A stretch of 64,000 nucleotides of DNA, taken from DATGZX01 sp035296965 (GTDB lineage Bacteria > Planctomycetota > Planctomycetia > Gemmatales > Gemmataceae). The translations under genes were made by a program, and so were the position numbers. Each line of letters opens with the position of its first letter. Position 1 is the first letter of the stretch. Under the pieces are notes generated by a model. The model was not told where the DNA came from. It saw nothing but the letters and a program-made list of their open reading frames with translations, and did not search any database. The stretch lies in NCBI GenBank assembly GCA_035296965.1, contig DATGZX010000332.1:1-64000 (forward strand), written 5' to 3'. Positions 9,200 to 17,372 of the stretch are shown here, piece by piece.

Positions 9200-9895
9200 C
9201 TAGCCGCTTGAAGGGCCCGCCAGGGGAAAGCTCACGCATACGCGAAAGCCACCGTCTGGCACATTTTCAGCCGTGATCTCACCACCTTGCAAGGTTACCA
9301 GCTTGCGGGCCAGCGCAAGCCCCAGCCCGGCATGGCCGTGGCGCCTGGTAAAGAAAGGAGTAAACAAGTACTCGAGTTGGTCCTCCGGCAATCCGGGTCC
9401 ATCGTCGATGATGCTCCATTGCGCCGTTCCCGACGCGGAGTCGGCGATGGTGTGAAACCAGATCTGATGGCTGGCAGCTTCACAGGCATTGGCCAGGAGA
9501 CAGTCGCCGAGCTGGGCCAGACGCCGCACGTCGGCCATGACTCGCGGCCTGGCAGCAATTTCGTTATGGAAATGCAATTTCTCGTGATGCGACGAGGCTT
9601 CGGTGACCAGCGCCGTCGCCACGTCCGCCAGATCCAACTCCTGGGGCGAAACCGTAATGGGGCAGACATAATCGTGAACAACGTCGAGCAGGTTCTTGCA
9701 GACTTCCGCGCGCGCCCTCATGTCGGACAGGATGCGCCGCTCGAGGACGTAGCCTTCCGGCAGCCGCCTCTGCAGGATCGCGGCTGTTGCGTAAACGGTC
9801 TGCAAGAGGTCCCCCACTTCGTGACGCAAGGTCCGAGCCACCGCCTCGGGCAGGCTTCGTGCTGAGCCAGCGGGAAGTCGATTCACTGTTTCCAT
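9200..9895 (-). CDS. Soluble sensor histidine kinase without an input domain
   Basis: 231 residues, unusually short. It starts almost directly with the H-box (LRHEVGDLLQ, H25), followed by a dimerisation helix and an HATPase domain with N-box LLANACEAA (N136), G1 DDGPGLP (165-171), F-box FTPFFTRR and G2 GHAGLGLALA. There is no transmembrane or PAS/GAF segment, so it is cytoplasmic and must sense through a partner or through crowding at its few N-terminal residues. It is the probable kinase for the adjacent ANTAR regulator. The start at ATG 9895 is preferred: the next upstream ATG (9928) lies inside a palindromic repeat. Confidence 0.88.
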   Translation of the reverse strand: METVNRLPAGSARSLPEAVARTLRHEVGDLLQTVYATAAILQRRLPEGYVLERRILSDMRARAEVCKNLLDVVHDYVCPITVSPQELDLADVATALVTEASSHHEKLHFHNEIAARPRVMADVRRLAQLGDCLLANACEAASHQIWFHTIADSASGTAQWSIIDDGPGLPEDQLEYLFTPFFTRRHGHAGLGLALARKLVTLQGGEITAENVPDGGFRVCVSFPLAGPSSG

Positions 9896-9924
9896 CAAGC
9901 CGTCCCATCTGTTGCCGCAAAGGA

Positions 9925-10012
9925 GCATGGTTCAAAAAGGGGTCAGGCACCTTTGTGCGCAGCACCCTGCGGGCCGTTCCGGCAAAGGTGCCTGACCCTT
10001 TTTGAACCATGC
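9925..10012. repeat. Palindromic element GGTTCAAAAAGGGGTCAGG, copy 1
   Basis: 88 bp with near-perfect arms of about 30 bp (9925-9955 and 9983-10012; one base deleted in the right C-run) around a 27-bp centre (TGCGCAGCACCCTGCGGG..). The same element, centre included, occurs in reverse orientation at 24221-24309. It lies 29 bp upstream of the histidine kinase start. Confidence 0.92.
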
Positions 10013-10329
10013 CCGCAAAGGAGCTTGCCATCGACGCTACAGCACATCGTCAAAACTGACTCTAGTATACGTTCGGGCCAATCCATCTCGCGAATCGTGG
10101 GAACGCAATTTCCTGGAAATAGGAAATTCACGAGTCGATTCTGGGCAAGATGAGCCCGACTCAGGTCGAGCGGTTACCTGTGCATCTTCTGTGCCTGCAT
10201 TGGGAAAATGCGCGTTCTGGCGGCCACCTGGCCCAGGGGTCGCCTTGACATCGTTGGCCATCGGGAGTTATGTTCCGCCGGATAAAAGTAGGCTGGGCGC
10301 ATTCTTTTCGGAGGCCGAGAGGAACCGGC
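10013..10329. other. Intergenic region upstream of the membrane protein gene
   Basis: 317 bp between a palindromic element and the next start. Apart from the promoter at 10245-10274 I see nothing in it. Confidence 0.4.
10245..10274 (+). promoter_or_regulatory. Putative promoter of the membrane protein gene
   Basis: Perfect TTGACA at 10245-10250, 18-bp spacer, TATGTT at 10269-10274, 55 bp upstream of the ATG at 10330. Confidence 0.5.
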
Positions 10330-11010
10330 ATGCAGCTCATCGCACCCGATATTCTGAAGGAAGCTCAAGAATTCTCCCTTGCAGTAAGTGCTCCGGCCTT
10401 CGGACTCGGTCTACTGCTGTGGATTTTCGGCTGGCGCGGGCATCGCTTCTGGATCGTCCTCATCACGACTATCGGGGCGGGGGTTCTGGGACTTTACATC
10501 GGCCCGGCTTACGGAGCCAGACCCGTCGTGGGTGGGATCCTCCTCGCTTGCGCTGCGGGCGCCCTCGCCCTGTCGTTGGTGCGCGTCATCGCCTTTGGCG
10601 CGGGCGGCGCTGCTGCCTGGCTCTTGATGAGAACGATCGCCCCCACCGTGGAGGAACCGCTGATCTGTTTCCTGATCGGCGGGTTGATCGGGCTCTTTCT
10701 GTTCCGCGTTTGGACGATGGCCTTGACCAGCTCCGCCGGAGCGTTTCTGATGGTATATTCGGGTTTGTGCCTGGCCCATGCGCTTGGTAATGTAGACGCT
10801 GTCGCCTGGGCCGAGAACCAAACGATGTTGTTCAACTGCCTCTGCGGCGGCCTGGCGCTCGTGGGCATCGTCGTGCAGTTGGTGGTCGACCGCCAGCGGC
10901 AACGTCAACAGCGGCGGCGTACGCATCGAGGCTCGAGCGCCTCTTCCCAGACCTACCATGGCAGCCCGTGGTGGAGCTGGGGACAGAGCTCTTACCGCCG
11001 GGCCGGCTAG
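10330..11010 (+). CDS. Polytopic membrane protein, unknown function
   Basis: 226 residues. Six to seven hydrophobic segments rich in Gly/Ala/Leu (e.g. FGLGLLLWIFGW, IVLITTIGAGVLGLYIG, GGILLACAAGALALSLV, LICFLIGGLIGLFLFRV, GAFLMVYSGLCLAHAL, LCGGLALVGIVVQLVV) are followed by a basic, polar cytoplasmic tail (RQRQRQQRRRTHRG, then Ser/Tyr/Trp-rich). No family is named with confidence; the glycine-rich helices resemble small DUF4203-like membrane proteins. ATG 10330 follows GAGAGGAA; an upstream in-frame ATG at 10270 overlaps the promoter. Confidence 0.8.
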   Translation: MQLIAPDILKEAQEFSLAVSAPAFGLGLLLWIFGWRGHRFWIVLITTIGAGVLGLYIGPAYGARPVVGGILLACAAGALALSLVRVIAFGAGGAAAWLLMRTIAPTVEEPLICFLIGGLIGLFLFRVWTMALTSSAGAFLMVYSGLCLAHALGNVDAVAWAENQTMLFNCLCGGLALVGIVVQLVVDRQRQRQQRRRTHRGSSASSQTYHGSPWWSWGQSSYRRAG

Positions 11011-11066
11011 CCGGGGACTGAGCGGGAGCACGTTTCATCACCTGTGGCTACACCTCGAGTCAACTT

Positions 11067-11288
11067 ATGAGCTGGCGCAGCATCGCTCGCTGGATCGCAC
11101 CACTCCTGATCGCGCTGGGCTGTTTCCTACCCAGCCTCCATGCACAGACCGAGCAGGGAAACCAGGGGGCCGGGGAAGAGGGCTCCTCGCGGACCGCGGC
11201 ACTTCCTTATGCCGTCGCCTTCCTGTCGTTGCTCCTCATCATGGTGATCATCTGCAAACCCACTCGTAAACCGGAACCGAAGCGCTGA
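11067..11288 (+). CDS. Small membrane/secreted protein
   Basis: 73 residues: a signal peptide-like N-terminus (RWIAPLLIALGCFLPSLHAQ, residues 8-27), a short polar Gly/Glu/Ser segment, then a second hydrophobic helix (YAVAFLSLLLIMVIIC) and a basic tail KPTRKPEPKR. This is a clear export-plus-anchor topology in a short gene. No family recognised. It lies 56 bp after the membrane protein gene on the same strand and may be co-transcribed. Confidence 0.6.
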   Translation: MSWRSIARWIAPLLIALGCFLPSLHAQTEQGNQGAGEEGSSRTAALPYAVAFLSLLLIMVIICKPTRKPEPKR

Positions 11289-11322
11289 CCCCGGCGTTCG
11301 GCTTCTCCACACGCGGCTTGCC

Positions 11323-12426
11323 ATGCCCTCCCTGACGAGCGTCCTTCAGTTTCTGGAAACCCTTGCTCCCCTGCATCTCGCTGCCGACTGGGACAATGTC
11401 GGTCTTCTCTTGGGCCTGTGCGCGGCCGAGGTGCAGCGCATCATGACCTGCTTGACGGTCACGCCCGTCAGTGCCGCGGAGGCGATCGCCGGCCGAGCAC
11501 ATTTACTTGTCACGCACCACCCGATCCTGTTTCGTGGCGTGAAGCGCCTGACCGACGCCACGCCGGAAGGCCGGATGCTCCTCGACCTGAGCCGGGCCGG
11601 CATCGCCGTCTACAGCCCGCACACCGCCTTCGACAACGCCAAAGATGGGATCAATGAAATACTGGCAGCGCGACTCGGCCTGCAGGAATTAACACCGCTG
11701 CGTGCGCGGGCCCTGGGCCGCCAAAGCAAGGTCGTCGCCTTCGTGCCCGACTCCGACCTGGCCCGTGTTTCCAATGCCATGTTTGCGGCAGGGGCCGGGA
11801 ATATCGGCCAATACAGCCAATGCAGTTTTCGGCTGCCCGGGACCGGCACCTTTTTCGGATCGGACGCAACGAATCCCACCCTGGGTCAAAAAGGCCGGCG
11901 CGAAGAGGTGAGCGAGTGGCGGCTGGAAGCAGTCTGTCCCGAGTCTCTCATTGGCGAGGTGATTGCCGCCATCCGCAGGGCCCATTCCTATGAGGAACCT
12001 GCTTACGATGTTTACCCTCTCGTGCCCCAGTTCGCGGGCGCCGGCGAAGGCCGGATAGGCAGCCTGCCAAAGAGTGTGGCGCTTGGCGATCTGGCGCAGA
12101 CGATCAAAACAAAACTGAATGCCCGCCAGATGCTTCTGGTAGGAGATTCGAGCCGCATCGTACAACGCGTGGCACTCGTCTGCGGAGCCGGGGGAGAATT
12201 CCTTGCCGACGCCCTGCGCGCTCGTGCGGAGGTGTTCCTCACAGGGGAGCTTCGCTTCCACGACTACCTGAGCGCCCAGGCGGAAGGCATGAGTCTCTTG
12301 CTCCCCGGGCACTACGCGACCGAGCGTTGCGGGATCGAGGAACTTGCCATTCGCCTGCAAAAGCAGTGGCCCGATCTTCACGTCTGGGCCAGCGTGCACG
12401 AGCAGGACCCTGTCGACTGGGTCTAA
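11323..12426 (+). CDS. Nif3-like dinuclear metal centre protein (GTP cyclohydrolase I type 2 family)
   Basis: 367 residues, the long Nif3/YqfO form. N-terminal half: AADWDNVGLLLG (21-32), THHPILFRG with metal-binding His pair, and YSPHTAFDNAKDGIN. The C-terminal half carries VFLTGELRFHD and LLPGHYATER, the second set of metal ligands. The middle part (about 140-240) is the inserted YqfO/CutA-like domain of the long form. The family assembles as hexameric rings with two metal ions per subunit; the physiological reaction is unsettled. Start 11323 is 34 bp after the preceding small gene, without a strong Shine-Dalgarno. Confidence 0.93.
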   Translation: MPSLTSVLQFLETLAPLHLAADWDNVGLLLGLCAAEVQRIMTCLTVTPVSAAEAIAGRAHLLVTHHPILFRGVKRLTDATPEGRMLLDLSRAGIAVYSPHTAFDNAKDGINEILAARLGLQELTPLRARALGRQSKVVAFVPDSDLARVSNAMFAAGAGNIGQYSQCSFRLPGTGTFFGSDATNPTLGQKGRREEVSEWRLEAVCPESLIGEVIAAIRRAHSYEEPAYDVYPLVPQFAGAGEGRIGSLPKSVALGDLAQTIKTKLNARQMLLVGDSSRIVQRVALVCGAGGEFLADALRARAEVFLTGELRFHDYLSAQAEGMSLLLPGHYATERCGIEELAIRLQKQWPDLHVWASVHEQDPVDWV

Positions 12427-12767
12427 ATGATCGTCCCTGATTCGGCTGCCAAAGAGGTTGGTCCCGGTCCAAACTCCCGAGTGCAAACGCCTACTTTGTA
12501 AAAGTGTCCTTCCGCCAGATCCTTGGCCCAAGCCCTGCGCTCGAAGCACATACGCGCTCTGGTATTCCTAATACTTGAGGCGGCAATGTTTTAGAGCGAT
12601 GTCGGCAACCGGGAAGTCATCCAGTTCGGCAATCGTGGCACTGGAATTGCACTAGGGCGACACCTCAACACGTCGGCGCTTCGCGTACTGCTTTGCGCCC
12701 CGACGCCCCCCGTTCTAATTCGTTGCGCTCTTCTACCGCCGCAGGAGCGCGGACAAGGAGCCAGCCC
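12427..12767. other. Intergenic stretch, nothing recognised
   Basis: 341 bp between the Nif3-like gene and a small secreted-protein gene. No convincing hairpin, promoter or coding signal seen, apart from the Shine-Dalgarno of the next gene at its right end. Confidence 0.35.
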
Positions 12768-12995
12768 ATGAAACGTAACGTCCTGTTTATAGCCACCTTG
12801 ATCAGCGTGCTGCTTACAGGGACCACTCTTGCCCAAATGGGCCGGACCGGCGCGCGGTCCCATCATTCGCCAGGCGGCCAGCACGTACAATCGAGGCGCC
12901 AGGCGCTGGTTGAGGACCGCCTGACCAGCCCGGAGGCTTTGCGCTGGCGCCAGGGGCTGCCCACTCATTGGCGCGCCTACCTGCTGCAGCGTTGA
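12768..12995 (+). CDS. Small exported basic protein
   Basis: 75 residues from ATG 12768, which follows AAGGAG with 7 nt spacing. Clear signal peptide (MKRNVLFIATLISVLLTGTTLAQ, residues 1-23, written here only by its features: basic start, hydrophobic core, cleavage after TLA). The mature part is short, basic and His/Arg/Gln-rich and ends in HWRAYLLQR. No family recognised. An in-frame ATG 75 bp upstream lacks a ribosome site. Confidence 0.6.
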   Translation: MKRNVLFIATLISVLLTGTTLAQMGRTGARSHHSPGGQHVQSRRQALVEDRLTSPEALRWRQGLPTHWRAYLLQR

Positions 12996-13061
12996 GCCGT
13001 GCGCGTCTTAGTGCGTCCTTGAAGGAATCATCGGTCGCTCTCATGGAAGAAGGAGCAGACA

Positions 13062-13256
13062 ATGCGAGTAGAATGCAAACACGCCCTGGCACAAGTATCT
13101 TCGGGCTCGATCCACGGCGGAGCAGTCTCCGGCCACATTTCCAATGTTTACCTGGGCGAAGTGGAGCAAACAAGGGCTTGCTGTCCCGGCGATCTGACGG
13201 AAAACGCCATTCCGGGCTGGGACAACCCCTGGATCGACCTGGGTGGCGAAGGCTGA
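13062..13256 (+). CDS. Possible small protein, unknown
   Basis: 64 residues. The support is a strong Shine-Dalgarno (GAAGGAG, 6 nt before ATG) and a non-repetitive, Cys-containing sequence (MRVECKHALAQVSSG, TRACCPGDLTENAIPGWDNP) with no signal peptide. No family recognised. It could be noise; comparison with related genomes would decide. Confidence 0.35.
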   Translation: MRVECKHALAQVSSGSIHGGAVSGHISNVYLGEVEQTRACCPGDLTENAIPGWDNPWIDLGGEG

Positions 13257-13276
13257 CCTCACGCCGGAAAATACTT

Positions 13277-13340
13277 GAACAGGAGGAAACGGAGACAACG
13301 GAGGGATTATTCTCCCCGTTGTCTCTGTTCCCTCCTGTTC
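13277..13340. repeat. Imperfect palindrome (GAACAGGAGG type)
   Basis: Arms 13277-13303 and 13312-13340 pair with few mismatches (GAACAGGAGGaaACGGAGAC against GTCTCtGTTcCCTCCTGTTC) around a short A/T-rich loop. Intergenic, 21 bp after a possible small gene. Could serve as a terminator or be a dispersed repeat; no other copy seen in this window. Confidence 0.75.
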
Positions 13341-13512
13341 AGCGTTTCTCCTCACTGCTAGAGATCGCCGTAGGCAGGTGAGGCAGAGAAAAGCATGAAG
13401 AATTCAGGATGACATGCTGCCCGGTCTCTGTGGGCACGCACCCTGTTGGACTGCGATTAAGCGACGGGGGTGCTTGCCAGAGCGGACACGCACTCACCCC
13501 TGATAACAGAAT

Positions 13513-13541
13513 TTGACATTTCTTATCAGCGCCGCTATCTT
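13513..13541 (+). promoter_or_regulatory. Promoter of the parDE operon
   Basis: Perfect TTGACA at 13513-13518, 17-bp spacer, TATCTT at 13536-13541, 40 bp before the antitoxin ATG. ParD-type antitoxins usually repress their own promoter, so an operator is expected here. TGATAACAGAATTTGACATTTCTTATCA contains a loose inverted repeat (TGATAA at 13501 and TTATCA at 13524) that overlaps the -35 box and would fit that role. Confidence 0.6.
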
Positions 13542-13580
13542 CTGGGTGTCGGGTCTTTTCACCCCAGGAGGCGGGCTTCA

Positions 13581-13847
13581 ATGAATGTTTCCCTGACTCC
13601 GGAGCTGGAGCAGTTCGTCAACCAGAAGGTCGAGAGCGGCAAGTATCAAACCGCAAGCGAAGTCATTCGCGACGGTCTCAGGCTCCTTGTGGAGCGCGAG
13701 GAACTTCACCAGACGAAGCTCGACGAGCTCCGCCGCGAGATCGCCATTGGAATCGAGCAAGCCGACCAGGGGAAAGTCGCCCCCCTGAACGCGAAAGAGA
13801 CCTTGGCTCGCCTCCGGAAGAAGCGGCAATCTCGCAGGGACAACTGA
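13581..13847 (+). CDS. parD: ParD-family ribbon-helix-helix antitoxin
   Basis: 88 residues. The N-terminal RHH DNA-binding domain is typical of ParD (MNVSLTPELEQFVNQKVES, then KYQTASEVIRDGLRLL). The C-terminal half is charged and helical and should wrap the toxin; a segment (GIEQADQGKVAPLN) matches the usual ParD-CopG tail. The start at 13581 has AGGAGG at 9 nt; the frame stays open upstream to 13470 across the promoter, which is not coding. The stop codon overlaps the toxin start by one base (TGATG), so the two are translationally coupled. Confidence 0.93.
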   Translation: MNVSLTPELEQFVNQKVESGKYQTASEVIRDGLRLLVEREELHQTKLDELRREIAIGIEQADQGKVAPLNAKETLARLRKKRQSRRDN

Positions 13848-14143
13848 TGCTCTCTGTGGTTCGCACCGACCAGGCCGAAATCGACCTGGGTGAAATACTG
13901 GAGCACCTTGAAGAGCATAACCCGCAGGCCGCCGAGCAACTTGTCACCGCCATCGACGACCGATGTAATCTTCTCGGGCAGTTTCCCGAGATGGGCCGCG
14001 CCCGTAATGAGCTGGCTCCAGGCCTTCGTAGCGTTGTCGTTGAGCGGTACGTTCTGTTCTACCGAATTTCCGTAGCGGCCGTCGAGGTGCTTCGCATCCT
14101 TCATGGAGCACGCGACATTGAAACCATTGTGAAAACGGACTGA
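13847..14143 (+). CDS. parE: ParE/RelE-superfamily toxin
   Basis: 98 residues, typical ParE length. N-terminal helices (VRTDQAEIDLGEILEHLEEHNPQAAEQLV), then the basic strand region (LLGQFPEMGRARNELAPGLRSVVVERYVLFYRI), ending in VEVLRILHGARDIETI, the conserved ParE C-terminal strand. ParE toxins inhibit DNA gyrase; RelE relatives cut mRNA, and the family call does not settle which. It overlaps the antitoxin stop by one base. Confidence 0.93.
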   Translation: MLSVVRTDQAEIDLGEILEHLEEHNPQAAEQLVTAIDDRCNLLGQFPEMGRARNELAPGLRSVVVERYVLFYRISVAAVEVLRILHGARDIETIVKTD

Positions 14144-14265
14144 GGTCGGAAAGGCCACCTGTTGGGCGACCGGCGTGCAGTATACCCCCAGTGACAGTCG
14201 GGCGTGACGCCGTGGGCCTGGCGACCTGCCGCCGGCCCCATGAAGAGCAGGGCCGTGAGCTGCAA

Positions 14266-14898
14266 CTACAAAAGCGGAATATTTGCGGATACTTTGACGG
14301 TCACCATCTTATCGACCTGGTCCGGCTTGTAGCTGATGCCGTACTCCAGACGGTCGAAGGTGAATTGGCTCTCCAATGTCAGCACGTTGTCCTTTTTCGT
14401 CACTTTCGCCGGGATGGAGATCTCCTTCGTCGTGCCGTGCAAGGTCAGCTTGCCGTTGATGATGTAGGATTCCGGCTCCGAGGGCATGGCCTCAATTTTC
14501 GTCGAGAGGAATTTGGCCTTGGGATACTGCTTCACCCCGAAGAAGTCGGGAGACTTGAGGTGGCTGGTAAGCTTGGGATTGTCGGCGAACAGAGAATTGA
14601 TGTCGATATCGAGTGAGAGTTCGCACGACGTTAAGTCGGCTTTGGCCGGCGTGATGCCACCTGTAAAGCTCTTGAAGCCACCGTCGTGCTTACCATCCTT
14701 TTTGGTGCCTACCCATTCGATCTTCGTATTCTCCGGTGTAATAGCCCCAGGGCCGCCGGCCGGCGGCGCCGTTGCCGCGCCGCTGGACTGCGCGGACTTG
14801 GACGGCCCCGTGCCGCTGCTGCCCGGAGTACTCGACTGACTGCAGCCGAGCAAAGCCATCAAAATTGTGACCGTCAATACTCCAGCCAGCTTCTGCAT
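14266..14898 (-). CDS. YceI-family lipoprotein
   Basis: 210 residues from ATG 14898, which follows AAGGAG at 6 nt. The signal peptide ends in the lipobox LLGC (Cys about residue 19). A Ser/Gly/Ala-rich linker follows, and then a YceI lipocalin-like domain from about residue 57 (ITPENTKIEWVGTKKDGKHDGGFKSF..SFD-like LTSHLKSPDFFGVKQYPKAKF..NGKLTLHGTTKEI). YceI proteins are periplasmic and bind isoprenoid or amphiphilic ligands. A single gene on the minus strand, divergent from recD2. Confidence 0.93.
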   Translation of the reverse strand: MQKLAGVLTVTILMALLGCSQSSTPGSSGTGPSKSAQSSGAATAPPAGGPGAITPENTKIEWVGTKKDGKHDGGFKSFTGGITPAKADLTSCELSLDIDINSLFADNPKLTSHLKSPDFFGVKQYPKAKFLSTKIEAMPSEPESYIINGKLTLHGTTKEISIPAKVTKKDNVLTLESQFTFDRLEYGISYKPDQVDKMVTVKVSANIPLL

Positions 14899-15148
14899 GG
14901 TTATCTCCTTGGATCGTTCTGACAGGTCTCTTGGTTCAGCTCGATTCACAAAAATGGCTTGTTCGCGTTAGCCGGTTCGGGCACTAAACCTGTTCGGGCT
15001 CACGACATTGTACAGGTCGGTGATCCATGATCTACAGTTTTGCATTCTTGGCTCCGTGGCGAGGTCAAGTCCTGATCACGCCCGCCGGCTGACTGCAAGC
15101 GTCCCGCAAGGCCACTGAAGTGAACGCAACGCGATAAAATAAGAACTT

Positions 15149-17308
15149 ATGGCGGAGACCCTATCCGGCGTCATTGAGCGCGTCACGTTTCACAATCCTG
15201 AAAGCGGCTTTACGGTGCTTCGCGTACAGGCAGCCGGGCAGCGCGGCCTGGTCACCGTTGTCGGCCATCTGCCGGTTGCACAGGCGGGCGAATACCTCCA
15301 CGCGACGGGCGCCTGGGTTCAGGACCGCGACCACGGCCGGCAGTTCAAGGCAGAGGAGCTGCGCGCTACGCCGCCAAACACTCCCGAGGGTATCGAGAAG
15401 TACCTTGCATCCGGGCTGATCAAGGGCATCGGTCCCCATTTTGCCGAGCGCATCGTCGCCGTCTTCGGCAAGCGGACGCTGACCGTCATCGATGAAAGCC
15501 CCGCCTTCCTTCAGGAAGTCAAGGGGATCGGCCCGCGCCGCATTCAGCGCATCCGCGAGAGCTGGCAGGAGCAAAAGGCGGTGCGGTCCATCATGGTCTT
15601 CCTGCAATCGCACGGCGTCGGCACCGCCCGGGCCGTGCGCATCTACAAGACCTATGGCGACCAGGCCATCGCCCTCGTCCAGTCCAACCCTTATCGATTG
15701 GCGACCGATATCTGGGGCGTCGGCTTTCGCACGGCGGACGAGCTGGCCGGCCGCCTGGGCATCGATCGCATGTCGCCGTTGCGTGCGCGGGCGGCGCTTG
15801 GCTACGTCTTGCAGCAACTGAGTAACGAAGGCCACGTTGGCTTTCCCGAGGCAGGCGTCGTCGAGCGCACGGGGGAACTCACGCAAATCAACCGAGAAAT
15901 CATTGCCGCGGCCGTGGAGGATGAGCTTGCGGCAGGACAACTGGTCCGCGAGCCGGAAGGCGCGGAGCCGTGGCTTTATCTGAAGCCCTTGTTCCTGGCG
16001 GAGAAGGGCGTCGCGCGGGCGCTGCTGCAATTGCGCGAGGGATCTCACCCGTTGCCCGCCATCGATATCGAGGCGGCGTTACGCTGGGTCGAACGGAAGA
16101 TGGGCCTGGAGCTGGCCGCGACGCAGCGTGACGCCATACGGCAGGCGACCACGCAAAAGGTGATGGTCGTGACCGGCGGGCCGGGCGTCGGCAAAACCAC
16201 CATTGTGCGCGGCATTTTGGAAATCTTCGAGGCCAGGGACCTGCGCTGTTGTTTGTGCGCGCCCACGGGCCGGGCCGCAAAGCGCCTCAGCGAGACGACC
16301 GGTAAGGAAGCGAAGACCATCCATCGGCTCCTGGAATTCGACCCGCGGCAGGGAGCGTTCAAACGCGATCGCGACCACGCCCTGGACCTTGATCTGCTCG
16401 TCGTCGACGAGGCTTCCATGGTGGACATCGCCCTGATGAACCAGCTGCTGCGGGCCGTGCCGCCGCGGGCCTGCCTGGTGCTGGTTGGCGACGTGGACCA
16501 GCTGCCGTCCGTCGGGCCGGGCTCTGTGCTGGCCGACATCATCGCAGCGCGCGCCGTGGCGGTTGTCCGCCTGACAGAAATCTTTCGCCAGGCGGGGCAG
16601 AGCTGGATCGTGCGGGCGGCGCATCAAGTGAATCAGGGGGTGCTGCCCCAATCGGCGCCGCCCAAGCAGGGAGATTTTTATTTTGTGGAGGCGGATACCC
16701 CAGCAGCAATCCTGGACCGCCTTCTTACCGTCGTGCGCGAGCGCATCCCGGCCAGTTTCGGACTCGATCCGTTCCGCGATGTTCAGATCCTCACGCCCAT
16801 GAACCGCTCCGAGCTGGGCGCCCGCAATCTCAACGCCGTACTGCAGAATGTCCTCAATCCCCGGGGCGAAACGCACGAAGTGGAACGCTTCGGCTGGACG
16901 TTTCGCGCCGGCGACAAGGTGTTGCAGACGGTCAACGACTACCAGAAGGAAGTGTTCAACGGCGACATCGGCCGCGTGGCCAGGGTAGACGCCGAGGAGC
17001 AGGAGCTGACGGTCGATTACGACGGCCGGCAGGTCACGTATGACTTCACCGAGTTGGATGAACTGGCCCTGGGATATGCGCTCACCATTCACAAGTCCCA
17101 AGGGAGTGAGTACCCGGCCGTGGTCATTCCTCTGCACACGCAACATTACATGATGCTACAAAGGAACCTGCTCTACACCGGCATCACGCGCGGCAAGCGC
17201 CTTGTCGTACTGGTGGGTAGCCGCAAGGCCCTCGCCCTGGCAGTCGGACGGCAGGATACGGCCCGACGCTATTCCCGCCTGTGCCGCCGCTTGCACGAAG
17301 ATGACTGA
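15149..17308 (+). CDS. recD2: RecD2-type ATP-dependent DNA helicase
   Basis: 719 residues, the RecD2 form that works without RecBC. The N-terminal region has an OB-like start and two helix-hairpin-helix motifs (GIGPHFAERIVAVFG near 93-107, VKGIGPRRIQRIR near 124-136). The SF1B helicase core follows: Walker A GGPGVGKT at 343-350, Walker B LLVVDEASMVD, the VGDVDQLPSVGPG motif III, and the C-terminal UvrD-like motif LALGYALTIHKSQGSEYPAVV. RecD2 unwinds DNA 5' to 3' and takes part in replication-fork and mismatch repair. Transcribed alone; convergent with the next gene. Confidence 0.95.
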   Translation: MAETLSGVIERVTFHNPESGFTVLRVQAAGQRGLVTVVGHLPVAQAGEYLHATGAWVQDRDHGRQFKAEELRATPPNTPEGIEKYLASGLIKGIGPHFAERIVAVFGKRTLTVIDESPAFLQEVKGIGPRRIQRIRESWQEQKAVRSIMVFLQSHGVGTARAVRIYKTYGDQAIALVQSNPYRLATDIWGVGFRTADELAGRLGIDRMSPLRARAALGYVLQQLSNEGHVGFPEAGVVERTGELTQINREIIAAAVEDELAAGQLVREPEGAEPWLYLKPLFLAEKGVARALLQLREGSHPLPAIDIEAALRWVERKMGLELAATQRDAIRQATTQKVMVVTGGPGVGKTTIVRGILEIFEARDLRCCLCAPTGRAAKRLSETTGKEAKTIHRLLEFDPRQGAFKRDRDHALDLDLLVVDEASMVDIALMNQLLRAVPPRACLVLVGDVDQLPSVGPGSVLADIIAARAVAVVRLTEIFRQAGQSWIVRAAHQVNQGVLPQSAPPKQGDFYFVEADTPAAILDRLLTVVRERIPASFGLDPFRDVQILTPMNRSELGARNLNAVLQNVLNPRGETHEVERFGWTFRAGDKVLQTVNDYQKEVFNGDIGRVARVDAEEQELTVDYDGRQVTYDFTELDELALGYALTIHKSQGSEYPAVVIPLHTQHYMMLQRNLLYTGITRGKRLVVLVGSRKALALAVGRQDTARRYSRLCRRLHEDD

Positions 17309-17372
17309 AGCCCAACGAACAAGACCGGGCCCCCAGCACGTGGAGGCTCGGCCTTTGCTGAAATCCGGCGCA

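Noticed and set aside
12427..12767. Possible tRNA or small RNA gene
   Set aside because: No T-loop GGTTCGA-type sequence with matching acceptor stem was found by eye here or in other gaps; a covariance-model search would be needed to exclude one.
16079..17146. Minus-strand frame of 355 codons opposite recD2
   Set aside because: Antisense shadow of a gene with intact helicase motifs.
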